Positions 33,235-40,022 of a stretch of DNA of 47,069 bases are shown here, piece after piece. Under the pieces are notes generated by a model. That model saw only the letters and a program-made list of their open reading frames with translations, did no database searches and was not told the origin of the DNA. The first letter of the stretch is position 1, and every line of letters begins with the position of its first letter. Position numbers and translations under genes: made by a program. Source of the stretch: a virus; the IMG/VR virus record IMGVR_UViG_3300038551_000023, positions 1-47,069 of that record. The stretch is one strand, 5' to 3'.

Positions 33235-35559
33235 GTGAGCCTTGACAAGAATCGTTTGCTAGAGCTGATCGCTGAAGCAAAAAAGCGAGAAGCAGAACGT
33301 AAACAACAGGCAGCGAATCCTGCTCCTGTCCCTACGCACCATCACAAAACTGCGGAAGAAATTGTTGCTGCCGCAGTTACGGCTGCCGATCCTAATGCAT
33401 TCGAATGGAATGAGGAACAGCAACGCGCCATTGATCTAGCAGTTACGCGGAAAAGTTTCTGCTTGATCGGCGCGGCTGGCACTGGCAAGACAACTACTGA
33501 GCGCGAGATTGTTCGCCGCCTCATTGCAGAGAATGTAGCAGTGCCTCTTTCTATGAGCACAAAATACCTGAAGCATGGTGTTCCGGGTATCGTGCTTACT
33601 TCCTTTACTCGCCGTGCAGTGCGGAATATGCGGAAGGTAGTTAGTGAGGAAATGAAAGAGCATTGCATTACTCTACACAAACTTCTGGAATACGAACCTG
33701 TATACTACGAAGTTTGGGATAATGAAACGCAGAAGTACAAAAACACAATGCGTTTCGAGCCAATGCGCAACAAAGAGTGCAGGCTTCCCAATGAGCTAAC
33801 TACCGTAATCATTGACGAAAGCTCAATGGTAAGCACTGACTTGTTCCAGAAACTTCTAGAAGCACTGGCATCTGTGCAGAATACGCAATTCATCTTTGTC
33901 GGTGATTTGCACCAGCTCCCGCCAGTGTACGGCCAAGCAATCCTTGGTTTCAAACTTCTGGACTTGCCTACGATTGAACTCACAAAGATTTATCGGCAAG
34001 CACAGAAATCTCCCATCATCACTCTCGCGCATAAAATCAAGAATGGTGAAGATATCCACCAAAGTTCCGAGAATGTGAAAATAGCGACTGAACAGGGCAC
34101 TGTAACTATCAGACCGTGGAAGAAGCCTCTTAGCGACTTTGATGCTACGCTAACAGCAAGTGCCTTCCTCAAGAAACTAGTAGCTGAGGGCGACTACAAT
34201 GAAGAGGAAGATATTATTCTCTGTCCGCAAGAGAAAACCAAGAATCTCGCCTTCGGAACTAACGAGTTTAATAGAATTATTGCACAAGCTCTTGGTGACA
34301 AGAGAGATGCAGATGTTTACGAAGTTATTGCTGGATACGAAAAGCACTATCTCGCAGTCGGAGATAGATTGCTCGTTGGAAGGGAAGATGCTGTTGTTAC
34401 GGCTATCGTTAAAAATTCCAAATACTGGGGAAAGCGGCCTAAGCAGCATTCTCCAAATTTGGATAGATGGGGAAGCTACAAAGCCAAAGTAGAGGCCGAT
34501 AGCGATGATGCCGATTTTGACGTTGATAAGTATCTTGAGAACTTCAGTCTTGAAGGCCAAGATAAAGACGACGACAGAAAGCAGGAAGCTAGCCATGTAG
34601 TTACGGTGGAGCTGCTTGATTCTGGTGCTACAGAGAATCTCACAACTGCTGGAGAAATCAATGCAACGCAATTTGCCTACGCCCTCACTGTGCATAAGTC
34701 GCAAGGCAGTGAATGGAACAGAGTCTTTTTCCTTACTCATCAATCCCATGTCATTATGTGGAACAGAGAACTTCTTTACACTGCTGTTACTCGTGCTAGA
34801 CAAGAACTCTACATTATCTGTGAACCTGACAGACCGGGACGTAGAGGAACTCTTTGGAAAGCTGCAAAATCTCCTAGGATCAAAGGGGATACACTTGCGG
34901 AGAAAGCAGAATTCTTCAAAGGCAAGCAAGAAGAGTACCAAAACAAATACAAACAAGACTTCAGCGATGCAGACAGCGGGCGGAGAATCTACAAAGAAAC
35001 TCCCAAAGAGTCTGCCCCAACCCCTACAATTCCCCCGGCGCCGCCAGTACATCTAGTTAAGATGCATGAGTTTGTTTCTGAGGCATTCAAAAAGAAAGCT
35101 TCAGAATCTCTCCGCACATTCTGGAACAAAGCACTGGCAATCTGGGGCTTTGGAAAGATTGGGCCACTCCCTACGATAGATTACAATTTGCAGCGGCATT
35201 CTGTCGTAGGGCTGGCGCGCCTGCAACTCCAACAGATTGCACTAAATCCAGTTTGGTGCATCATGGCAGAGAAAGATCCTGCGGTTGCTCATGAAATGCT
35301 CCATGAAACTATTGGGCATGAAGTTGCCCATCTAGTAGCATGGAATTACAGCAAAGATCGCGGCCATGATTCTGGATGGATCATGACTATGAAGCTGCTT
35401 GGGTTGACTCCTGATGTATTCCTGAATGACAAAGATCTTCCTAACTGGGCAAAGCAGTACAAAGAACTAATGCAAAAAACGCTGGAAGAATTGAAGGCAA
35501 CAAAGAACGCAGATACTTCTGAAGATTCCACTGGATTTAACTCCTACGACGAGGTGTGA
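33235..35559 (+). CDS. RecD/Dda-like helicase fused to SprT-like metalloprotease
   Basis: This is 774 residues from GTG 33235, which has AGGAGG 4 bases upstream; a GTG at 33217 lacks a site. Residues 60-560 are an SF1B helicase: Walker A GAAGTGKTT (79-87), Walker B IIDES (D194, E195), motif III FVGDLHQLPPV, motif IV IYRQ, motif V ALTVHKSQGSEW, motif VI YTAVTRARQELYII. An acidic insert (about 415-455) precedes motif V. After a Lys/Pro linker (550-615), the last 150 residues are SprT-like: HETIGHEVAHLVAW with zinc ligands His695, His699 and His711 (RGHDSGW) and catalytic Glu696, then MKLLGLTP. SprT/Spartan proteases cut proteins crosslinked to DNA. A 5'-3' helicase carrying one could clear roadblocks from the phage genome. 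Both halves look intact. Confidence 0.87.
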   Translation: MSLDKNRLLELIAEAKKREAERKQQAANPAPVPTHHHKTAEEIVAAAVTAADPNAFEWNEEQQRAIDLAVTRKSFCLIGAAGTGKTTTEREIVRRLIAENVAVPLSMSTKYLKHGVPGIVLTSFTRRAVRNMRKVVSEEMKEHCITLHKLLEYEPVYYEVWDNETQKYKNTMRFEPMRNKECRLPNELTTVIIDESSMVSTDLFQKLLEALASVQNTQFIFVGDLHQLPPVYGQAILGFKLLDLPTIELTKIYRQAQKSPIITLAHKIKNGEDIHQSSENVKIATEQGTVTIRPWKKPLSDFDATLTASAFLKKLVAEGDYNEEEDIILCPQEKTKNLAFGTNEFNRIIAQALGDKRDADVYEVIAGYEKHYLAVGDRLLVGREDAVVTAIVKNSKYWGKRPKQHSPNLDRWGSYKAKVEADSDDADFDVDKYLENFSLEGQDKDDDRKQEASHVVTVELLDSGATENLTTAGEINATQFAYALTVHKSQGSEWNRVFFLTHQSHVIMWNRELLYTAVTRARQELYIICEPDRPGRRGTLWKAAKSPRIKGDTLAEKAEFFKGKQEEYQNKYKQDFSDADSGRRIYKETPKESAPTPTIPPAPPVHLVKMHEFVSEAFKKKASESLRTFWNKALAIWGFGKIGPLPTIDYNLQRHSVVGLARLQLQQIALNPVWCIMAEKDPAVAHEMLHETIGHEVAHLVAWNYSKDRGHDSGWIMTMKLLGLTPDVFLNDKDLPNWAKQYKELMQKTLEELKATKNADTSEDSTGFNSYDEV

Positions 35560-35560
35560 A

Positions 35561-35803
35561 ATGGAAGGTGAAATCAGACCAATCACAGACGGGGATGTTT
35601 TCTGTGAAGATGACAACTCATTTGTCGGGAGCTACGAAAACATCGAGAAAGAAAGCATACCCTTGGAATTGAGTGTCTACTACAAGGGTAAACTGTTTAT
35701 CTACACACTAGCTAGAAAGGAACAGTACGAAAATGACGCCGGAAATGAAGAAACAACTGGACATGGTGTGCTTGAAGCTGACGGAAGAACTCAAGGTTCC
35801 TAG
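35561..35803 (+). CDS. Small acidic protein, unknown
   Basis: This is 80 residues, with GAGGTG just upstream inside the helicase end. It is acidic in the first half (DGDVFCEDDNSFVGSYENIE), followed by a beta-like LELSVYYKGKLFIYTLARK. Its last 71 bases overlap the next gene in another frame; both have ribosome sites. Confidence 0.5.
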   Translation: MEGEIRPITDGDVFCEDDNSFVGSYENIEKESIPLELSVYYKGKLFIYTLARKEQYENDAGNEETTGHGVLEADGRTQGS

Positions 35804-36089
35804 AGATTTTATTGAACTCACCATTAACTGCTCCCTTCTAAATACGAAACTCCAAGTTATTGGGAACAGTATTCAAGACAAAAGAATAGATATAAAGGGC
35901 ACATTTGCTCATTTGTCCAGTGAGTTGATGAATATCTTGGTCTGCGCCGGGAAACTCTTGCCAACGCCTTTGAATAGTTTGGAAGTAGTCGGCATTGAAA
36001 ACAAGGTAGCAGAAGGAATTACTCCAATCGTGCAATTCCATTACTTCGGAGTGGCAGTACAAGATCGTAAACAGGAGGTAATACAATGA
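35733..36089 (+). CDS. Small helical/beta protein, unknown
   Basis: This is 118 residues, preceded by AAAGGAA at a normal distance. The N-terminal half is helical (MKKQLDMVCLKLTEELKVPR), and the end is a beta hairpin (IVQFHYFGVAVQDRK). It overlaps the previous gene by 71 bases and the next by ATGA. It is not recognised. Confidence 0.6.
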   Translation: MTPEMKKQLDMVCLKLTEELKVPRDFIELTINCSLLNTKLQVIGNSIQDKRIDIKGTFAHLSSELMNILVCAGKLLPTPLNSLEVVGIENKVAEGITPIVQFHYFGVAVQDRKQEVIQ

Positions 36090-36724
36090 TTGGCAATGAT
36101 AATTCTGGTAAACTAAAACAATTGGTGAAGTTGGCTGAAGAAGCGTGGGTTGCTACTGGATATCCGGCAACCGCATATCTTCACACAGAACTTCTTGCAC
36201 TTCAGTCCTCCGCTGCTGCCAGTGCGAGCGGTGCATTGCTCGCTGATGCGCGACTTGTAAACGCTCCATATGAGCCGAGAAAACGGGTCATTGGCATCGT
36301 GATTGACGAGGACAAGTTTCAATATATGCACGAAGCTATCGATTGGCTGCGATCTATGCTTGTTACAGCGCCGTGCAACATGGACGTGATTGTGTCACAT
36401 GAGCGTCACGAGCATCTGCTGGCGTGCGAGAAGGCGGCACAACGGTATAACGAGGAACAGCAGGCCGCAGTAGAGAATGCGACGCTGGCAAAAGTTGCGT
36501 CAGTAAGCAAGCGCGAGTTGGATGCAGAATGCTACTCACCCGGAGATACAGAGATTCTGCATTTGCGCGATCAAGTCAAAGCTATAAAAGAGCGCGAGCA
36601 GCGGGCGGTGGAGTTGGTGCGAAAAGCATTACAGCGCGCGATGCAGGATTACGGCGCGACAGAGAAGGAACATTACAAACAGGAAGCGGAAGAATATGCC
36701 GCCTTGCTCGGAGACTACAAATGA
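36086..36724 (+). CDS. Coiled-coil-like protein, unknown
   Basis: This is 212 residues, translationally coupled on both sides (ATGA overlaps). Residues 70-110 contain a small alpha/beta segment (IGIVIDEDKFQYMHEAIDWL). Residues 130-210 are charged helices likely to form a coiled coil (QVKAIKEREQRAVELVRKAL). From about 36210 to 36715 the DNA is richer in GC and in CG dinucleotides than its neighbours, so this part may have been acquired separately. Confidence 0.6.
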   Translation: MIGNDNSGKLKQLVKLAEEAWVATGYPATAYLHTELLALQSSAAASASGALLADARLVNAPYEPRKRVIGIVIDEDKFQYMHEAIDWLRSMLVTAPCNMDVIVSHERHEHLLACEKAAQRYNEEQQAAVENATLAKVASVSKRELDAECYSPGDTEILHLRDQVKAIKEREQRAVELVRKALQRAMQDYGATEKEHYKQEAEEYAALLGDYK

Positions 36725-37026
36725 TGGTATTTCCAAGTATGCTAATGACTGCTGCAACTCAAGCAGGAATGAAAGTTCCAACAGAGTCTGAATTGGAAAG
36801 ATATGAGGAAGTAGAAGATCTAGCGAGAGATTTTCCAGACTTTATCCAACGCTATCCGCATTTCCATGTATTCTGTAATCTTCAACTTTGTCGGCCTATT
36901 CGTTGGGGAGAACATTGGGAAAATGCTAAAGTAATTGCGGCCATTCCTCTGGAGAAATTAAAAACAATGACTCTAGAAGATTTTATTGCTGCTGGATTAG
37001 AGTATCATACTGCTCCATCAATCTAA
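36721..37026 (+). CDS. Small protein, unknown
   Basis: This is 101 residues from ATG 36721, with GGAG 7 bases upstream and an overlap with the previous stop. It has an acidic helix (TESELERYEEVEDLARDFPD), then PHFHVFCNLQLCRP, and ends with helices typical of a small globular domain. AT-rich codons resume here after the GC-rich preceding gene. It is not recognised. Confidence 0.6.
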   Translation: MMVFPSMLMTAATQAGMKVPTESELERYEEVEDLARDFPDFIQRYPHFHVFCNLQLCRPIRWGEHWENAKVIAAIPLEKLKTMTLEDFIAAGLEYHTAPSI

Positions 37027-37064
37027 TTTTCTGTGCCACACCATCCCCCTTTCCGGCGCGAGTG

Positions 37065-37073
37065 TGTTATGCT
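37065..37073 (+). promoter_or_regulatory. Extended -10 promoter candidate
   Basis: TGTTATGCT (TGn plus TATGCT) lies in a 113-bp gap, 67 bases before the 37140 start. No strong -35 is seen. It would give the abundant-looking 220-residue gene and its downstream ribozyme their own transcript. Confidence 0.4.
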
Positions 37074-37139
37074 GTTCATGCCGGACGAACAACCGGGAAC
37101 CACAAATCTTTTAACCACAGAAGGGAAGTACACAAAGTC

Positions 37140-37802
37140 ATGTCTGAAACCCCAACGGTTGTAAACATTCCTACCGAAGCAAAGGAAACTTCCTTCCACT
37201 TCAAGAAAGAAAAGATCCGTGATCCGAAAGGTTCCGTGATCGGTGAAGGGAAGAAACTTCCTAGCCTGAAGCTGAATGTTCCTGTTCCTACGGCTGAAGG
37301 CGTGCTGGAAATCGTGAAAGCTGGCGGCAAAGAACTGGAGTTGCTGCTTTCTGCCTGTGCTGATACTGTGTACGGGCGTCTGCGCACTGTCATCAATGAA
37401 GTGCGTGAGAAACTTCCGGCAGATGCTGAAATCAAGCCTGAAATGATTGACCTGTCGCAAGCTAGTTGGTCGGTCATTGCCAGCATTCCAAAAGCGCAGC
37501 GTGCTGGCCTTGGTATCAGCGACGAAGATTGGAACGATTTTGCTGCTGACTACCGCGCAATCATGGCGGCGGCCACTGGCAAAGATGCTGACCGGATCGA
37601 AAAGCATATCCAGCTTTTCCAGAAGAAATTTGCGCCCTGCCGCAATGACAAGAAAGCTCTCGGTGTTCTTAAAGAGATGCTTGCTGTCTGGGCTGCAAAC
37701 ACTGGCAGCATGGAAGATAACCAGACTGTGTACGAATACCTGAGCAATCGGGTTGACAGTCTGCTGGCCGAGGAAGAGAAGATTCTTTCCGAAGCTCTGT
37801 AA
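37140..37802 (+). CDS. Unknown helical protein upstream of the hammerhead ribozyme
   Basis: This is 220 residues (MSETPTVVNIPTEAKE...). A basic, beta-like start (SFHFKKEKIRDPKGSVIGEG) is followed by a long helical part: VIASIPKAQRAGLGISDEDW, NDFAADYRAIMAAATGKDAD, then LKEMLAVWAANTG. Codon choice is like that of the capsid gene, suggesting strong expression. The closest ribosome-site candidate, GAAGGGAAG, is about 15 bases upstream, farther than usual. It may be a remote homologue of the 30422-31066 product. The stop codon is directly followed by stem I of a hammerhead ribozyme, so its mRNA would be cleaved about 75 bases after the stop. Function is unknown. Confidence 0.7.
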   Translation: MSETPTVVNIPTEAKETSFHFKKEKIRDPKGSVIGEGKKLPSLKLNVPVPTAEGVLEIVKAGGKELELLLSACADTVYGRLRTVINEVREKLPADAEIKPEMIDLSQASWSVIASIPKAQRAGLGISDEDWNDFAADYRAIMAAATGKDADRIEKHIQLFQKKFAPCRNDKKALGVLKEMLAVWAANTGSMEDNQTVYEYLSNRVDSLLAEEEKILSEAL

Positions 37803-37882
37803 ACCAACTGATGAGCTGGTGAAATTCCAGCGAAACGAGGAAGGGTTACAAATGGATTGTATCCTCCCTTTCTCGTCTTGGT
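37803..37882 (+). ncRNA. Type I hammerhead ribozyme
   Basis: All invariant core positions are present in order. Stem I is ACCAA (37803-37807) with TTGGT (37878-37882). The core CTGATGA is at 37808-37814. Stem II GCTGG/CCAGC (37815-37819, 37827-37831) closes a 7-nt loop and keeps the G10.1-C11.1 pair. GAAA follows at 37832-37835. Stem III CGAGGAAGGG/CCCTTTCTCG (37836-37845, 37866-37875) is 10 bp with one G-U and is extended by TACAA/TTGTA. The cleavage triplet GTC is at 37875-37877, with cleavage after C37877. Stems II and III are capped and stem I is open, so it is type I. It starts at the first base after the preceding stop codon. Loop-loop tertiary contacts cannot be judged by eye. Confidence 0.9.
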
Positions 37883-37911
37883 AATTTAATAGATGCTGTG
37901 CTTATTCTAGG

Positions 37912-38098
37912 CTAGCTACCTAGATTTTGTGGGATTATAAAAAGCACACTGGAACCACAGTAACCAGTTAGGTAGAGGCCAAACCTTGCAGTAACGTGCT
38001 GTGAGGTTCTACCTAAGAGAGCACTGGGATGGTGAAGTTAAGCCCATCAAAAATGAAAGCAGTGCTCTCCTAGGTAGTTGGACGAAGTACCCCACAAA
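37912..38098 (+). ncRNA. Structured non-coding RNA with pseudoknot, unknown class
   Basis: Hand folding gives one coherent structure. Closing stem P1 is CTAGCTACCTAG (37912-37923) with CTAGGTAGTTGG (38070-38081), 12 bp with two G-U. A pseudoknot pairs TTTGTGGG (37926-37933) with CCCACAAA (38091-38098), 8 perfect bp. Between them are three hairpins: ACTGG/CCAGT (37948-37968); TTAGGTAGA/TCTACCTAA (37968-38016) with an inner 9-bp ACCTTGCAG/CTGTGAGGT stem; and GAGAGCACTG/CAGTGCTCTC (38017-38069) with an inner GATGG/CCATC. Hairpin 3 abuts both hairpin 2 and P1, as in a stacked junction. It does not match tmRNA, RNase P, 6S, group I intron or riboswitch signatures that I know. Confidence 0.7.
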
Positions 38099-38259
38099 CT
38101 GCGTAACGGACATCCGGCAAACTAATTGAGGCCAAAACATCCGTGGACAATCTGGCACACAACGCTCAGACAATAACGCGAGGGAAGAGTGCTCCGAGTA
38201 ACCCTCATATTCTTTATACAGTGAAGTGTTATCTCTACTATGTAGAAAGAGGCACAAAG
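38099..38259 (+). other. Leader between structured RNA and next gene
   Basis: No gene is seen. It contains a 5-bp hairpin GAGGG/CCCTC near 38181 and the word GAGGCCAAA (38128-38136), which also occurs inside the structured RNA (37976-37984). AAAGAGG just before 38260 is the ribosome site of the next gene. Confidence 0.4.
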
Positions 38260-38517
38260 ATGGATAAACCCCGTCCTAAAACTAACCTTCCTGTAACTCC
38301 CTCCAAGCCATCGCAGTCTGCTGCGAAAAATATCTTCACGATGGCATCGTACAATGCAGAGCAACTGAAGAAACAAGTAGCTCTGCAAACTTCCAACATG
38401 GTAGGCATGGGCATCCTGATGAAAACGCGGGAAATGCGTACTGTGTCTAAATACGCTCCACATCAGGGAGCTAGGGAGATTGCGCGAAGGAAGAAACAGA
38501 GTGGCATCAGTTCTTGA
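38260..38517 (+). CDS. Small basic protein after the structured RNA, unknown
   Basis: This is 85 residues from ATG 38260, with AAAGAGG upstream; an in-frame start at 38143 lies without a ribosome site in the leader. The N terminus is Pro/Lys/Ser-rich and disordered, and the C terminus is helical and basic (APHQGAREIARRKKQSGIS). It may bind nucleic acid. It overlaps the next gene by 17 bases. Confidence 0.6.
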   Translation: MDKPRPKTNLPVTPSKPSQSAAKNIFTMASYNAEQLKKQVALQTSNMVGMGILMKTREMRTVSKYAPHQGAREIARRKKQSGISS

Positions 38518-38827
38518 AATCTTCAACCGTCTTGTAGAAGAAAAACATATAACAATCAAGACAAGTAATTTCAAAACGCATGATGCTCTTCGCATACGTT
38601 TGGTCAAGTGCTACTCTCGCCATAAAGATTTGCTACGAGATATTGGCGTTGATGATGGTAGTAGTAGCCTGTCTGTTTGCGCTATGTTTGCTCCTTCTTC
38701 TGGAACTTCTACTTTTCATATTAGGCGGAGAAAGTCCTCAGAAGAAGGACAGAAACTAGACTTTGAGATTGTGGAAACTCCGCAAACCGGAATTGTCTAC
38801 GATCATGCAAACTCAGAAGGTATCTAG
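38501..38827 (+). CDS. Small protein, unknown
   Basis: This is 108 residues from GTG 38501, preceded by AAGGAAG. It has a mixed alpha/beta pattern: VLEIFNRLVEEKHITIKTSN, LRIRLVKCYSRHKDLLRDIG, then Ser-rich strands. It is not recognised. Confidence 0.55.
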   Translation: MASVLEIFNRLVEEKHITIKTSNFKTHDALRIRLVKCYSRHKDLLRDIGVDDGSSSLSVCAMFAPSSGTSTFHIRRRKSSEEGQKLDFEIVETPQTGIVYDHANSEGI

Positions 38828-38829
38828 CT

Positions 38830-39072
38830 GTGTCTAGACGTTACACTTCTATCTGGATTGCTCTCAAAAAGCACAGGAAAATCACAGTGCGATGCAAGCC
38901 AGAGAAAATGAATACATTAATCCAAGCTGTAAAAAAAGAAAAAGCAAGAGAAGTGGCTCCGCGCCGAGCACTGGAACTTCCGATACCGGGAAAGTTAGAG
39001 ATTACTCGGCACCGAGATAAAGGCGAAATCGAATTCAAACTCGTATCATTCAACCGTTCGGAGAATCTCTGA
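38830..39072 (+). CDS. Small basic protein, unknown
   Basis: This is 80 residues from GTG 38830, 2 bases after the previous stop, with AGAAGGT upstream. It is Lys/Arg-rich throughout (IALKKHRKITVRCKPEKMNT, VKKEKAREVAPRRALELP) and ends in two beta strands. Its charge suggests nucleic-acid or membrane contact. Confidence 0.55.
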   Translation: MSRRYTSIWIALKKHRKITVRCKPEKMNTLIQAVKKEKAREVAPRRALELPIPGKLEITRHRDKGEIEFKLVSFNRSENL

Positions 39073-39074
39073 TT

Positions 39075-39248
39075 ATGGACACCGGCGATAAAATTGTGCT
39101 TGCCATACTGATTGGCATCCTTTCAGTAGCTTTTCTACTTGTCATAGGTACTTATATTTTCAACGAACAGACGTATCGTTGTTATGAAATTTTCCAGTAT
39201 CGTTCGGCTGCTGAGTTGCATTTGCTCTGCAACAGTTCTACTAACTAG
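39075..39248 (+). CDS. Small membrane protein overlapping a lipoprotein gene
   Basis: This is 57 residues from ATG 39075, 2 bases after the previous stop. A strong membrane span is at residues 7-29 (IVLAILIGILSVAFLLVIGT), followed by a 28-residue tail. Its last 65 bases overlap the lipoprotein gene in another frame. This embedded membrane-protein/lipoprotein layout recalls i-spanin/o-spanin pairs, but the periplasmic part is very short for a spanin. Confidence 0.55.
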   Translation: MDTGDKIVLAILIGILSVAFLLVIGTYIFNEQTYRCYEIFQYRSAAELHLLCNSSTN

Positions 39249-39492
39249 CTGCGCGCAATCTGACGTAGTTAAAATCCGTTGGCTGCGTGTAGCAGACCCA
39301 CACAAATTCTGTGCTGCAATGGCTACGAAATCTTATGGCAATCAAAAGATTCTTGGCTGCCAATTCATTGCAGACGATGGCATCTGTACCATAGTAGCTA
39401 AAGATTTTGCTACTGAAACAAACTACAGAGAAATGTATGTTCTTGGTCATGAAGTCAAGCACTGTTTTGATGGTAAATGGCACCCTGAATAG
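39184..39492 (+). CDS. Lipoprotein with zinc-protease-like HExxH motif
   Basis: This is 102 residues. The signal sequence is basic then hydrophobic, with lipobox LLTSC (Cys23), so the mature protein is likely anchored in the outer or inner membrane facing the periplasm. The C terminus reads VLGHEVKHCFDGKWHPE: His89, Glu90, His93 and His100 have the spacing of a small metalloprotease site. Four further Cys could form disulfides. It could act as a periplasmic protease, a superinfection-exclusion lipoprotein, or an outer partner of the overlapping membrane protein at lysis. Which of these holds is unknown. Confidence 0.65.
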   Translation: MKFSSIVRLLSCICSATVLLTSCAQSDVVKIRWLRVADPHKFCAAMATKSYGNQKILGCQFIADDGICTIVAKDFATETNYREMYVLGHEVKHCFDGKWHPE

Positions 39493-39501
39493 GAGATTAC
39501 C

Positions 39502-39687
39502 ATGCCAGCAGAATTTGATGCGTGCAGAAAAGCTGGAGGAAAGATTAGAACAGTCTCCGGCCCTTCCCAGCAATGGGGATTAAGTGCAAATGAATACTTG
39601 CATATCTGCGTTCGCAGAAACGGTTCAGTTGTCCGTGGAGAAAAGAAAACAAAAGTCAGCATCACTAGCAAAGAAAAGAAAACGTAA
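39502..39687 (+). CDS. Small conserved-type phage protein, unknown
   Basis: This is 61 residues, with TAGGAGA upstream of ATG 39502. The pattern PAEFDACRKAGGKIRTVSGP, then NEYLHICVRRNG, is one I associate with small single-domain proteins common in phages of Gram-negative bacteria. The tail is Lys-rich. Function is unknown. Confidence 0.65.
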   Translation: MPAEFDACRKAGGKIRTVSGPSQQWGLSANEYLHICVRRNGSVVRGEKKTKVSITSKEKKT

Positions 39688-39763
39688 TCGCGCCTACTAC
39701 AAGCGCAATGCAGAAGTTATTCGCATGAAAAGAATGTTGCTTTACTATGCCAATAGACCCTAA
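39635..39763 (+). CDS. Tiny basic protein overlapping both neighbours
   Basis: This is 42 residues from GTG 39635, in a second frame over the end of the previous gene. It is very basic (EKRKQKSASLAKKRKRNRAY, then YKRNAEVIRMKR), a composition seen in short nucleic-acid-binding phage proteins. No clear ribosome site is seen, and an in-frame TTG at 39629 is an alternative. It overlaps the following gene by 17 bases. Confidence 0.4.
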   Translation: MEKRKQKSASLAKKRKRNRAYYKRNAEVIRMKRMLLYYANRP

Positions 39764-40022
39764 AAATATCTTCATGTTTCCTGAGAGCTACAATGAACTC
39801 AGGAAAGAATTGTATACCCACTGGCCGGAACTTTGGAATGATCCGCGCGGTGGTTGGGCAATGGCATTTGATGCAGAACTCTTTGTAGAATTCATGAATT
39901 CAAAACTCGATGGAGTCTATAAGGTTCGTCCTGCAACTAACAATGACGAACTTGCTATTGACTACATCTGCAAAACCTTTCTAACAGAACTCAGGAAAAG
40001 ACGTGGAGAACTCAATCCGTGA
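39747..40022 (+). CDS. Small protein, unknown
   Basis: This is 91 residues. Trp/Glu-rich helices (YNELRKELYTHWPELWNDPR, GGWAMAFDAELFVEFMNSKL) suggest a compact alpha-helical domain, and the end is basic (LRKRRGELNP). It overlaps the next gene in GTGA. Confidence 0.6.
   Translation: MPIDPKNIFMFPESYNELRKELYTHWPELWNDPRGGWAMAFDAELFVEFMNSKLDGVYKVRPATNNDELAIDYICKTFLTELRKRRGELNP

Noticed and set aside
34177-35052. 291-residue minus-strand frame inside the helicase
   Set aside because: It is antisense to the intact helicase-protease gene, rich in Ser/Phe/Leu and without known motifs; a shadow of codon bias.
37912-38098. Identity as tmRNA, RNase P RNA, 6S RNA, self-splicing intron, twister or pistol ribozyme
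   Set aside because: Signature sequences of these classes (tRNA-like ends, P4 core, P7/G site, conserved loop words) are absent.
38416-38440. CTGATGA in the 85-residue gene as a hammerhead core
   Set aside because: The following bases do not form stem II or provide GAAA at the right place.
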